Origin: Mesorhabditis belari | Lineage: Eukaryota > Nematoda > Chromadorea > Rhabditida > Rhabditidae | Length of the DNA stretch: 64,000 bases | NCBI GenBank assembly: GCA_958450365.1 | Contig: CAUEEP010000736.1 | Coordinates: 3,301,001-3,365,000 of the forward strand | Direction: 5' to 3' | In this document: positions 24,001-33,407 of the stretch, piece by piece | Numbering within the stretch: the stretch's first letter is position 1 | Layout: every line of letters starts with the position of its first letter | Program-made: the position numbers and the translations under genes | The notes under the pieces: model-generated | What the model was told of the DNA's origin: nothing | Database searches by the model: none | Seen by the model: only the letters and a program-made list of their open reading frames with translations

Positions 24001-24237
24001 TGGAGATGTCTTCACGAACCTATTTTGCAACAATTCTGTAAAAAAACTTACTGAAATTGAAATTCGAAATGAGTTACAATAAGTCTAAGAAAGTCAATAT
24101 GCAGTCGTAAAACTGCGATTAAATGATCACTAAACGGAACTCCTTGTCGCTATAATCCTGCGTCACTCTGTAATTCAAACCAACCACAGTAACGACTCAC
24201 TGATTGCGGTAGCGATGAGCAGTATGCGGAGAAACAT
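21070..24237 (-). CDS. Secreted cysteine-rich nematode protein, paralogue A
   Basis: About eight exons. The first encodes a signal peptide, MFLRILLIATAIS. Later exons give NECTSVVYMSCQAMLNTAL (23.4 kb), FELYFRKGFTGTRALC (23.25 kb), FEEFKACLDSSYTACTSAD (23.15 kb), AYIFASAFNDLLYTCEDG (23.0 kb), CFRLTWVNFGSNLRAIRQAW (22.5 kb), FEETFGRNCGIGNQ (22.28 kb) and SWGCEYALAEIFTRSPQC (21.15 kb). Phases match through the checked junctions. The exon layout and cysteine spacing are the same as in paralogue B, so A, B and C are a local family. Function is unknown; a DUF19-like secreted domain is possible but not confirmed. The C-terminal end is uncertain: either read-through to the stop at 21070-21072 or a small last exon as in B. 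Introns hold nested MITEs, a tRNA-Gly relic and a Tc1-like relic. Confidence 0.8.
21226..22230. mobile_element. ACCGTA-type MITE hosting a second MITE
   Basis: The ends ACCGTATTCTCTCTAATAGT (21227) and ACTATTAGAGAGAATATGAT (22211) are inverted, followed by GTGCA. The interior halves match each other (21300-21420 and 22075-22195) as direct copies. It fills almost the whole intron between the last two exons of gene A. Confidence 0.85.
21531..22047. mobile_element. mariner-type MITE nested in the 21226 element
   Basis: Perfect-looking inverted ends of about 40 bp: TTAGGTTGATGCAAAAGTCT at 21533 and its complement ending at 22047, bordered by TA. The interior has no intact transposase. TTAGGTTG ends are typical of mariner elements. 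Confidence 0.88.
22546..22616 (+). pseudogene. tRNA-Gly(GCC)-like relic
   Basis: TCAGTGGTAGAATGCTCGC, an anticodon arm TTGCCAT (GCC) and GGTTCGATTC closely follow nematode tRNA-Gly. The acceptor stem (5' side AACAATT) is not complementary to the 3' side, so it is judged a pseudogene within a gene A intron. Confidence 0.65.
23561..24172 (-). mobile_element. Truncated Tc1-like transposon in gene A intron
   Basis: Inverted ends ACAGGGTGGCGCAGGATTAT (23562) and ATAATCCTGCGTCACTCTGT (24152-24171), bordered by TA. On the minus strand a 60-codon frame has the HTH-type segment VYRAITRFQSLGTNNDWLGR seen at the N-terminus of Tc1-type transposases. The catalytic domain is missing. A 21-bp unit (ATGGCACTCCAAGAGGCAAAC) is repeated four times near the left end. 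Confidence 0.75.
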
Positions 24238-24459
24238 GGTGATTATTTCCTAGTGGACTTTTCTCAAGTTTTTTGCAGAAGAAATCAATTCTTTCAATCA
24301 AACAAGCGATAAGATGAGTGGAAAAGTCGTTAAAGATGCCAAACTATATAGAAAATACTTTGTACTTGCCGAAATTACTTAAAATTCGATCAATAAAGTT
24401 TAGGACCCAAGTATTTGAATTGAATAACGGAAATAAGAATATAAGAATAATAAGAATAT

Positions 24460-24614
24460 ACAGTCGAACCTCGTTAGTGAACTATGGATGGGATTCTTAA
24501 AAAAACACCGTTCACTATCGAGGCTTCATTAGTACTAAATCAACTCAAAGGGATCTTAAAAAAACCGTTCACTATCGAGGTGTTCGCTAACGAAGTTCGA
24601 CTTCGACTGTATAC
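24460..24614. mobile_element. Small pogo-like MITE
   Basis: The ends TACAGTCGAACCTCGTTAGT and CGTTCGACTGTATA-like sequence are inverted. Two internal copies of CCGTTCACTATCGAGG lie between. About 150 bp with no frame of note. Confidence 0.65.
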
Positions 24615-24886
24615 CGAAACACAAACTTTTAAGAAAATAACTTGTGAGCAGTATTTTGATGATCTTTGGCTCATACAGTGACTCATAACTGCACCTTCAT
24701 CCACCTTTGATCCCTTCTCAATAACTCTATTGTTTTATAAACCAGCCTAATGGCGGGGTTTGGCTTGATGTTTTGCGGTTGAGTTTTTGATTTCCTTTTG
24801 GGGAATTTCGAAACTTCTAGCCGAAATAACGGAGAAATCGTGAATGTGAGAGGTGTACTTTGGGGGGAGCGCACAATCGCGTGCCC

Positions 24887-24895
24887 TCTGGCACA
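24887..24895 (+). promoter_or_regulatory. Putative snRNA-type promoter element (PSE) of variant SL gene
   Basis: TCTGGCACA starts exactly 47 bp before the first SL nucleotide. The same nonamer starts 47 bp before the SL1 gene start. Position and conservation suggest a proximal sequence element. Confidence 0.6.
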
Positions 24896-24933
24896 TGGGA
24901 CACATAGATTGCGAGAAAGAGACCACTAGAGTC

Positions 24934-25030
24934 GGTTTAATTACCCAAGTTAGAGGTTGGTATAAACCCCGAGACTCACCTAAATGTCTCAAGAAATTTT
25001 GGAATGGATTTCCCTTTTTGGAAGTCCAAA
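24934..25030 (+). ncRNA. Spliced-leader RNA gene, SL1 variant
   Basis: The 22-nt leader GGTTTAATTACCCAAGTTAG AG differs from SL1 at one base (A for T at position 19). A GT donor follows immediately (GTTGGTAT). An intronic stem-loop region, an Sm-type site AAATTTTGG (about 24994-25002) and a terminal hairpin GGATTTCC/GGAAGTCC follow. The length of about 97 nt equals that of the SL1 gene downstream. SL RNAs donate the leader in trans to mRNA 5' ends. All parts of a working SL RNA are present; whether it is expressed is not known. Confidence 0.85.
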
Positions 25031-25197
25031 AAGTCACTAATTGGATCACTTTGAATCCTTTTTGAATCTCTAATCCAAAAGAATCCGACAGATTGATCCT
25101 GTAATTGTTGTAAAGTTCCGAGAATGAAAGAAATCGATTTATACTGTTAGTTTGTGCAAAAATTGATTCCCAAGTCTCTAGATCAATCCAGAAGAAT

Positions 25198-25315
25198 GCT
25201 CACGGCACTCGGGCTTCCCAAGCTGTCTCCGAACTAAGTACTAACCGATCCCAACGTTGCTTAACTTGGCAGATTGGACGGGATGCCGTATTTTCAATGT
25301 GCTATGGTCGTAACC
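25198..25315 (-). rRNA. 5S ribosomal RNA gene
   Basis: The minus strand reads GGTTACGACCATAGCACATT, then CATCCCGTCC, CAAGTTAAGCAACGTTG, GGTTAGTACTTAG, CGGAGAC and GGGAAGCCC, ending GTGAGC, about 118 nt. The internal control regions and loop sequences match nematode 5S. The terminal helix pairs except at the second base (G opposite G), so this copy may be slightly diverged. It is divergent from the SL1 gene 156 bp away, the arrangement found in C. elegans. Confidence 0.9.
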
Positions 25316-25424
25316 GAGCGCTGGTGAGAGAAGGGTTGAAATAGTGCAAGAAAGAGAAATCCGAAGAGACGCCAGACGACGCGAGGGTGTGCACTTTTCG
25401 TGTGTCTCGTAGGAAAAAACGGTA

Positions 25425-25433
25425 TCTGGCACA
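25425..25433 (+). promoter_or_regulatory. Putative PSE of SL1 RNA gene
   Basis: TCTGGCACA starting 47 bp upstream of the SL1 first nucleotide, identical in sequence and spacing to the element before the variant SL gene. Confidence 0.6.
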
Positions 25434-25471
25434 CGGTCTTCACGGATAGGGCTACAGTGGCCAACCTCATC

Positions 25472-25568
25472 GGTTTAATTACCCAAGTTTGAGGTTAGCA
25501 TTAACCCCAAGACCTTGTAAAAGTGTCTTGAGGAAATTTTGGAACGTGTTCCCATAAAGGGAATGCAC
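25472..25568 (+). ncRNA. sls-1: SL1 spliced-leader RNA gene
   Basis: GGTTTAATTACCCAAGTTTG AG is the exact nematode SL1 leader (25472-25493). It is followed by donor GTTAGC, a stem-loop region (CCAAGACCTTG...AAGTGTCTTGAG), the Sm site AAATTTTGGAAC (about 25533) and a terminal hairpin GTGTTCCC/GGGAATGCAC. The length is about 97 nt, close to the C. elegans SL1 RNA. The product is a capped snRNP that trans-splices the leader onto mRNAs in the nucleus. Confidence 0.95.
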
Positions 25569-26025
25569 AAAGCAAATGTGGAAATTGAAAGTGGGGAAGC
25601 ATTGTTTGTTTCATTTTGGTTCACTTTCAGTTGATTTATTTGCCTAAAGCAGTAAACTTACCGTTTCAAGTGAAGATATTACTTCCATTTGCATAATGTA
25701 ATGTGTAATAATTATATAATGGCACATACTGCACCTTCATCCACCTTTGATCCCTTCTCAATGACTCTCAATGTGCCTAATACCTTTCACCTAAATAAGT
25801 ATTGTTTCGAATTTAGCTCTTTATCAAAGGTTTTTGTTATTTAATTACGCTTTTTCTTGAAATCCCTTAAAAATGCGAATTTTTTGTTGTAAATGATTGC
25901 TAATAAACTTTTTAAGATCAAACCAACAAATAAATGATCAGATTAAAAAAACCAATTACTAACTGTTTCGTGATTTATTTAATGTATGTAAATTGAAAGT
26001 AAAATCTTTTATTGATAGAAATAAC

Positions 26026-26289
26026 TCAATCCGATAACATGCTTTTGATTGTGGACAACATGTCGAGAAATTCATTGAAATTGATTCGCCGATCACCATC
26101 CGAATCATCGGCGTTGATGATCGATTGGAGTTGAGTTGATGAAAGGTTTCCCAATCCTAAATCCCTCATGATTGGTCCCAGCTCGTTTGCGACAATCGTT
26201 CCACTCCCATCCTTGTCATATTCATCGAATTTCTCTCTCAATTGCCCGAGCTCTGAATCGCTCCAACCAGACATCGACAAACTAAACAT
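26026..26289 (-). CDS. Two-EF-hand calcium-binding protein (calmodulin-like), 3' exon or whole gene
   Basis: The single frame contains two canonical calcium loops, DKDGSGTIVANE and DSDGDRRINFNE, each with acidic residues at positions 1, 3 and 12. Helices flank each loop (SELGQLREKFDEY; FLDMLSTIKSML). At 87 residues it is half the length of calmodulin or troponin C. The first ATG lies in what could equally be an acceptor (GTTTAG, 26280). If that acceptor is used, the frame joins in phase to an upstream exon 27788-27860 that starts MEGKPRNAERFWFELPRN, across an intron of about 1.5 kb filled by mobile DNA. Either model keeps both EF-hands. It is probably a cytosolic calcium sensor; the partner is unknown. 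Confidence 0.75.
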   Translation of the reverse strand: MFSLSMSGWSDSELGQLREKFDEYDKDGSGTIVANELGPIMRDLGLGNLSSTQLQSIINADDSDGDRRINFNEFLDMLSTIKSMLSD

Positions 26290-26587
26290 TAACTGATATT
26301 TTGGTATTTAAAGTTTGAAATTACAAAAGTAGAGATAAGAATTTAGGCAAAAATTGGATTTTCTTCTATTCACTATAATAAAAAGCTTTAGAAATTTGAA
26401 AGAGTTAAGCATTGCACTTAAAAGTTTTCCTTTTGTTTACTAAAGTAAAGCAAGAGTCAAGTTTTATCAACGGAAAAGGAAAAACTAAAGAATAGAACTA
26501 AAAAGTGTATTTGGGTGATAGACTTTAAATAAGAAAAAGTGCTTATAATGATCTGAAAAGACTGGAAACTAAAGAAAAGATATTTAC

Positions 26588-26880
26588 CGAATAGAAGACC
26601 TTTCTTCGAATAGAAGACGGGGTAAAGAGTCTCATCGCGTACTCCTGCGTAGCAGCCCTTTTTAAAATTTCTTTTCTGCATAAAAGCTTTCAATCAAGTG
26701 CTATAGGGCTGGAAAATGACCCAAAAATACCACATGAGCTAACAGATTTTTGAGCCATTTTTCAGCTCTATAGCACTTGATTGAAAGCTTTTATGCAGAA
26801 AAGAAATTTTAAAAAGGGCTGCTACGCAGGAGTACGCGATGATACTTCTTTATCCGGTCTTCGATTCGAAGAAATACGGT
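26588..26880. mobile_element. ACCGTA-type MITE (AATAGAAGAC ends), copy 1
   Basis: Almost fully palindromic: 'aagagtctcatcgcgtactc' on the left pairs with 'gagtacgcgatgatacttct' on the right, ending TTCGAAGAAATACGGTA. The left end has a small internal duplication (gaatagaagac twice). Same family as 60529-60809. Confidence 0.88.
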
Positions 26881-27783
26881 ATCATTCTTTATCGAATAAT
26901 AATAGTTTAAACCTTAATCTTAATAAAATACATTCTTAGAACTTAACATATCAGTAGATTTTCTTTTATGAATACTATTTTAGATGTCGAAGTTCACCGA
27001 TTGAAAGGATAAAGCTCTTTAAATACCCTAAAGTCGCGAGTATAAGTTCTGTTTGGTTTTCGCATGCAAATTGACGGCTGTCTCCGGTGCGGTGTGTCGA
27101 GGGTTCGAACCCCGCTGCAGCATAACTTTTTTGCTTTTTAAGAACAATAATAGAAGTAAATTTATTGAGGGTTATAGCAATTTTATGCTGTTATTTGTTG
27201 CTCCGGGCGTGGCTCGGCGCGTCCGCCCTGCTCCTCTCCAGTGCTCAGTCTTATGGATCCCTCCCTGGCCTCTTCATCCGGCCAAAGTCCACGTCGACGG
27301 TCGAAAGAGATGCTTTCCAGCTGTCTTCTTCAACACTATCGTCTGGATGTATCCATGCACATAACAAATAGCAATGGTGATAGACTGTCACGCCAGCAAT
27401 GGTGATAGGCTGTCACGCCAGCAATGGTGAGGCTGTCACGCCAGCAATGGTGATAGGCTGTCACGCCAGCAATGGTGATAGGCTAGTATCCCGCGCTCCA
27501 AGAACAATAATAAAAGTTTATATAACAATAAAAAGGTATAAAAACCCAACAAAAAGAAATTCAAAGCAATTAAAGCGAATGTAAAATAAGGCACAACTTA
27601 TACTCGGATCAACTTATACTCGAGACTTTAGGGTACTTGATATTTATCATTCTTTATTGAATAATAATAGTTTAAACCTTAATTTTAATAAAATACATTC
27701 TTAGAACTTAACATATCAGTAGATTTTCTTTTATGAATACTATTTTAAATGTCGAAGTTCACCGATTGAAAGGATAAAGCTCT
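26881..27783. repeat. 137-bp direct repeats flanking an inserted element
   Basis: 26881-27017 and 27647-27783 are direct copies with only a few differences, beginning ATCATTCTTTAT and ending AAGGATAAAGCTCT. Between them lies an element with inverted ends TACCCTAAAGTCGCGAGTAT (27024) and ATACTCGAGACTTTAGGGTA (27616-27635). Inside it are a B-box-like GGGTTCGAACCCC (27106) and a 25-bp minisatellite GCAATGGTGATAGGCTGTCA (27372-27485). Confidence 0.85.
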
Positions 27784-27883
27784 AAATTACCTACCTGACA
27801 CTAACAAGCCATTTCTCGGCAGTTCAAACCAAAAACGTTCAGCGTTTCTAGGCTTTCCCTCCATTTTTTCTATAAATAAAACT

Positions 27884-28070
27884 TTAATATAATTTATTCA
27901 CACAAATAATTTAGTACAAATAATATACAAGCACAATCCCTGAGCCCTGTAGGGCTCAGGAAAAAAAGATTTATCGAAAAAAACCAAAACCATAGCCAGC
28001 GAGATTGAACTCTCGAGGTACCGACTCAGATGCAGCGCTCTTAGCCAGTTGGCCATGGCAGTCATAGACG
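27884..28070 (-). mobile_element. tRNA-derived SINE, family 2, copy 1
   Basis: The minus strand head reads GCCATGGCCAACTGGCTAAG AGCGCTGC with GAGAGTTCAATCTCG (A and B boxes). It is followed by a tail whose plus-strand sequence is 'tttattcacacaaataat..acaagcacaa'. The same head and tail occur at 48757-48948, so this is a true dispersed family. Confidence 0.75.
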
Positions 28071-28169
28071 GCTTTCTTTTTTTTGGCTAATCAACCAGTA
28101 TCCTTTCCAAATGTATAATGACAATAAAAGCAAGATGAAGATCCAGATTCCAAAGACGATTTCTTTCAT
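28062..28169 (-). CDS. Possible 35-aa single-pass membrane microprotein
   Basis: The short frame starts MKEIVFGIWIFILLLLSLYI and continues WKGYWLISQKKESRL to a stop: one strong membrane segment followed by a basic tail. It overlaps the end of the SINE copy. Alternatively it is an unspliced piece of another gene, or chance. No homologue is recognised. Confidence 0.3.
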   Translation of the reverse strand: MKEIVFGIWIFILLLLSLYIWKGYWLISQKKESRL

Positions 28170-28609
28170 TATCTTCTCCCTAGCTTAAGATTGTTTAATT
28201 TCAAATCAAACAAATCTTTATTTGAATTTCTTTTATAAGCTATACTTGTCCAAAGGTTTCTTCATGAACAATGATATATATTAGTTACTATCAAGATCTG
28301 TTTAGGTTGAAAACGATCCTTCTCTTCAATCTGAAGACCGAGTTATGCTAATCCCTGACATTCTTCTAAAGGTTTTAGAAGGGAATTTAAAAGAAGTAGG
28401 TTATAGAAACATTGTTTAATTTCAAATCAAACAAACCTTTATTTGAATTTCTTTTATTTCTCACTTTCACTGTATTCATTTTCATTGTTTCTTGAATTTT
28501 AAGATCTTTAAATAATCAATAAACACTTAAGATTTACTTCAATTCTTTGAAAGAAAGTTTATTCAGCAAAAATCAATAAAATAATCAAGATCTTTGAATG
28601 GGAAATACT

Positions 28610-31600
28610 TTATTTTCCGACACCACCACCGGCGATTGGCACTAAAATTTTAGATAAAGAGTTCGCAATGATTCATAGTTAACTTAACTAACTTAATTAA
28701 CTTAATTAACTTAATTAACTTGGTTAATCCTTTTTTGAAGTCAAAAACTTTCTGTAACAGTCAGTTTGAGTTTGATAGAATTCTTCTTATTCTAAATCTT
28801 TGAGCAGAGAGCTAAAGCTGATTTGAAAAACTTTTCAAGCTAACTGTACCCTCAATTTAGTCAAACTATACTGTTAAACTGTTAGATAAAGAATTGACAA
28901 TGATTCAAAGTTCATTTTACCAAGTTAAAAACTTTCTGTAACAGTTTGAGTTTTGTAGAATTTTTCTTATTCTAAGAAATCTTTGAACAGAGAACTAAAG
29001 CTGATTTGAAAAACTTTTCATGCTAACTGTACCCTCAATTTAATCAAACTATACTGTTAATCATAAATTTTCAATATTTTTAAGAAAATAGTAGCATTGA
29101 AATGTATTGTCTTGTTAATTATGAGCTTTTGAAACTCACATGAGCATGAGATGAGACATTGAGGGAAACGGGTGAAAACTTGCACTCTCGCATACTCACA
29201 ACCCCAGAACATAGCTGCCTAAATAAATGAAAAAGTTTTTTCAATTATAGCTGGCATAATTGCAAAACTTACTTGATTTGTCTTTCCGCATTGTCGACCA
29301 AAGTAGTCCTCATTGCAGCCCAGCATGTTGTTGGCTTGGCTGAAATGGTTTCAACGTTGAGAGCTTGATAGGGAATTGGGAATTGGACTTAAGAATTGAA
29401 AAAAGTTTAAAACTGACAAACACGCATCGCCGGGTGTTACTTTAACGATGGATTCCCAAGCTTGTCGACACGATCTAATCGTTGAACCGAAATTTTGCCA
29501 CGTTGCCTGGAAACAAGCGTCGTTCAAAGCGGCAACTGAAATTTGATTTTATCTTTAGGTTTTATCGTTAGATACTTTTAACTTTAGATTTTACGGATCT
29601 TTACGGTTTCCGGAGACTGGGGATCGAGCGATTATTTGGGGCAGGGGGACGAGTTTTTGACCATTTTCCAGCCCGATTTTAGATAGTTTTTCTATTAAAA
29701 AGCTTGATGAAATAAATAGTTCCTGAAAGCTGACGTTCGAAGCTATCTAAATCTTATTAAAACTTCTTGATCTGACAAGTTTAAAGTGCTTAAAAATGAG
29801 CTGCAAGTTGGCCAAAAAATTGACCGCCACCCGTTAACCGTAAAACACTGATTTTACCTTTAGATTTTACCTTTACTTTTTTAATACATTAACAATTGCC
29901 TAATTGAGTTGATTAGTGCGTAAACTTATACCATCTGGTGCACTAAAATCTTTCTTGTAATACCCAAAATAATTCTTAATTCCGAGGAAAGTTGGGGAAA
30001 ACAAAAAACTTGAAACCGAATACAAATCACCTTTCCAGCCCCATTTTAGATAGTTTTTCTATTAAAAATCTTGATGAAATGAATAGTTTCTGAAAGCTAA
30101 CGTTCTAAGCTATCTAAATCTTATTAAAACTTCTTGATCTGACAAGTTTAAAGTGCTTAAAAATGAGCTGCAAGTTGGCCAAAAGTTGCCCCCTCCCCCC
30201 TCCGTTAACACCGTTTTTACCTTTAGATACTTTTCTATTACACTAACAATTGCTTAATTGAGTTGATTAGTGCGTAAACTTATACCATCTGGTGCACTAA
30301 AATCTTTATAACCAAAATAATTCTTAACCCAGAGGAAAGACCAGTTTGGGTAAAAAAAAGCTCAAAACCGAATCGAAATCACCTTGAAGTCCAGCTCCGC
30401 ATACGTAATGCATTTCATTAAAGATCGACGAGAAAATGTAGGCCTAGAAATTTCTAAAGCAGTCATATTTGACAAAAGCTTCTTTATTTACATTATCGAC
30501 TTCAGCTGCACCGGCCTGGATATAGTGAGCGGCTGAAGTGCACACTGTGTAGTTACCCCCCAAACAGTTCTTGAACTCCCGAAAGGCTCTGCAATTCGAT
30601 TTTCGTAGAAGATTTGTATATAAAGCAAGTACAAGACTATTTGCAAAATAGAAACTAGATCTTCCACAAAAAAATTGAATTTAAAAGCCCACTTGCAAAC
30701 GACACGAGTCCCATTGAAACCACTGCGGAAATATTTCTCAACCTGAATACACATTTTATATACCTAATTTTAAAACTTATAAAAAACCATTGTAAGTTTG
30801 ACTTACATTACTGGACAATGGAATATGATATTTGAAAAACGATCGTCACTTTCGCGCGTGTGTAACTCCCTTGTCTTTACCGTATTTCTAAATATTAATA
30901 TTACCATTGTGTAGCCCTTGAAAAGAGCTTTCAGAAAATGCATAACACCAATAGTTTAAACTTAAAGACAAGGGAGTTACAGACACGCGAAAGTGACGAT
31001 CGTTTTTCAAATATCATATTTTATTGTCCAGTACTGTATAAATAAAATTGTACGTAAATCTAATCTAATCTAAGACTCACATCATCTCTCCAGAGAGCCG
31101 GATTGCGCCACGGTTGTGTGTTGTTGATTTGAAGTGCGCCGTTGAGAGTTGTCTGACAGGTTGAGTACAGACCATCATCGCACTTGCTTTGACCCCATAC
31201 GCTACCTAAAAGCAAAGAAGTTTTGTAAGAAAAACCTGAGAATTTAAATGTTAGCTAATAGTAAGAGATGATTGGTCATCTACCCATATCCCTTTCAAGC
31301 TTATCTTCGATTCAATTCAATTTTAACAAGTTTGCAACTTATTTGGTTGATTTAAAGTTTAGATTATGAATCTCCAGACTCGATTTAGTAAGATGTATGT
31401 GATTTGGAAACAGAATTTCGTGCCTCTTGCCAGAACAGAAACAGAAGTTCTTGCCTTTCCCTTTCCATTGCTTTAAAAAAGCCAGATATTTGCAGAGACT
31501 TAGGTTCCATCTACAAGAGTTAGCTTAAAAATTTGCAGAAAGATTTTTCAAGTACCGTAATTATTCTAATAGAAGCACCACCCTATAATGACGATCGGAG

Positions 31601-32091
31601 CGTCACATAGTCTAACTTTAAGCGCCTCGTTCTCAGCGTGCTTTTATACTACAGTGTGCGCTTAGGTATCAAAAGATAGCACCAAATCTCAGCTAGATTT
31701 TAACACAAAGCATACCTTTAAAATATAGGCGCTTAGGAAAAAATGAACTAATGAAATTGCGACTACGTGACTGTACGGAGAGGATGCTTCTATTAAAATG
31801 ATTACGGTATTTATGACTGGCGACGATTGTTTACTGATAGAACTGGTAAGCTTATGTTCTAAGAGTTGTTCCAAAGAGCCAAAACCAAGTTTGTCTTTGA
31901 TATTTTGCATTTGGCTTAACAAGCCAGATATTTTACAAAAGCCTATGTTCCAGGTACAAGAATTAGTTTGAAAATTTGCAAGAAGAGCATTTTCTTTATT
32001 TTCTCATGATAAGATTAATGAATCGATTTTAGATAAAGTTACAATACTCACCGATTACAGTAGCGATGATGAGCAAGACGTGTGAAAGCAT
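28610..32091 (-). CDS. Secreted cysteine-rich nematode protein, paralogue B
   Basis: The signal-peptide exon gives MLSHVLLIIATVIG. Joined exons then give SVWGQSKCDDGLYSTCQTTL (31.1-31.2 kb), EKYFRSGFNGTRVVCK (30.7 kb), FKNCLGGNYTVCTSAAHYI (30.55 kb), AYIFSSIFNEMHYVCGAG (30.4 kb), ACFQATWQNFGSTIRSCRQA (29.5 kb), LGCNEDYFGRQCGKTNQ (29.3 kb), MFWGCEYARVQVFTRFPQC (29.2 kb) and a short last exon, LPIAGGGVGK (28.61-28.65 kb). All eight or nine exons have counterparts in gene A at the same phases. The protein is extracellular by its signal peptide, about 260 residues with multiple conserved cysteines. Function is unknown. One donor (29.46 kb, GC before GTGTTTG) is weak. Introns contain an internal duplication (29.56-30.38 kb) and a MITE. 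Confidence 0.85.
29560..30380. repeat. Tandem duplication of about 400 bp within a gene B intron
   Basis: Two copies, each with the block 'gcccgattttagatagtttt...gagctgcaagttggccaaaa' followed by 'ttagtgcgtaaacttatacc', meet near 29990. The first block is also related to 195-412. Confidence 0.85.
31556..31809. mobile_element. ACCGTA-type MITE (AATAGAAGCACCACC ends), copy 1
   Basis: Ends TACCGTAATTATTCTAATAG and GCTTCTATTAAAATGATTAC GGTA are inverted. It lies in the first intron of gene B. It is nearly identical to 34998-35254 in gene C. Confidence 0.9.
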
Positions 32092-33407
32092 GTGGATGAG
32101 TATGGAGATGAAGATCTCCTCTCGAATCCTTTGCAAAAGAAGAGTCTCTCAGAGTCTCACTTCTTGTTTCCCCCCACACTCCACAAAGTCAAAAAAGAGA
32201 TAAGAATTGTAGAAAAGGGCGGCAGAGTCGGAAGAGACCCTCTCCCTCGTTAAAATCGGCCATTAACGACTTTTTGAGAAGAGTTGTCTTTTTTCTACAC
32301 TCAGCCACGCATCTCCCAATCACTAGTCGATTTTTAGATGGCCGACGCCCTGAAATAGACAAGAAGTGGGAATTTTTTTGTAAAAGTGATGTGATAGTGA
32401 TGATTCTTGGGATTACGGTAGTTAAGTTTAATGTTCTAGTGACTCACAACTTTAGCTTTTCTTTTCTTCTCAGCTTTTAGTTGATTTGAAAGGCCATTAC
32501 CATTTTGCTAGAGCTTAAAACCAGGTTTAACCATTGTGTTCTAACAAACGCAAGCTTTCTAGCGCTTGCAATTGAAAACTTAAAGTACATATCAAAGATC
32601 AAAATGGTTGCTATGGTTGATTGGCTAAGTTCTTTGTAGTTGGAGAGTCAAGGGTTCAATCCCAGACAAGGGTTCAATCCCAGGTTCAATCCCAGTCAAG
32701 GGTTCAATCCCAGTCAAGGGTTCAATCCCAGGTCCCAGGTTATTGGTTCTCTTTTGGATTTCCCTTAACCCATAAAGGATTGGCATAAAACTCTAGTTTG
32801 GAAAAAAAAGCTGAATAAACTGTTTACAATGAAATCCTAATTGTTAAAAGATTCTTTTTGAATCTAGTAAAGCCCCTTCAATGTCTTTCTTTCTAAAAAG
32901 ATTTTCTTGAAAAATCGACTCATTTGGACCGCACCCACTCCTTCCCTTTCTTCTTGTTCTTCTTGTTCTTGTTCTTCTTCTTCTTCTTCTCCTTCTTCAC
33001 TACTCCCAGCTATTCTCTTTTCGCACCCCTTTCTACACTCACTTATCAAAATGCAATAAACATTTATGTTTTTGCTCTTTCAAAAATTTCACGACTTTCA
33101 ATGGAGTATTTTCGTGGCGTTTATGCTTTTCTTTGCGTAGTTGTGATTCATTGATTTGTGATGTGGGAATTTTAAGAGTAAATTTTTATTTTCAACGACA
33201 GAAAGCTCAAGAAAGTTGAATTAAATAGTTGATTGATTGACCGAGAAGTTGATTGATTTGTTTATTGCACTGGGTTGACTGAAATTACATTCATCTTGTA
33301 GCTAAGTTTTAAGAAAGTGACTCGATTTCATCGTAATTTATGAATCAATACCATTAAATCTCTAGTTTTTACTATTAAAAACAAGAAACCTAGAGAAATA
33401 ACTCTAT
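32092..33407. other. Intergenic region between paralogues B and C
   Basis: It holds a B-box-like minisatellite (CAAGGGTTCAATCCCAG units, 32648-32745) and a TTCTTCTTGTTC-type simple repeat (32945-32995). The rest is AT-rich and unique. The 32092-32300 part is the likely gene B promoter. No gene is recognised. Confidence 0.5.

Larger units (their letters stand above)
24686..25766. repeat. Direct repeats bracketing the SL/5S cluster
   Basis: About 40 bp beginning CTGCACCTTCATCCACCTTT occurs at 24688-24726 and again at 25729-25768, in the same orientation. Everything between (variant SL, 5S, SL1) is about 1 kb, similar in scale to the C. elegans 5S/SL1 unit. Confidence 0.8.
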
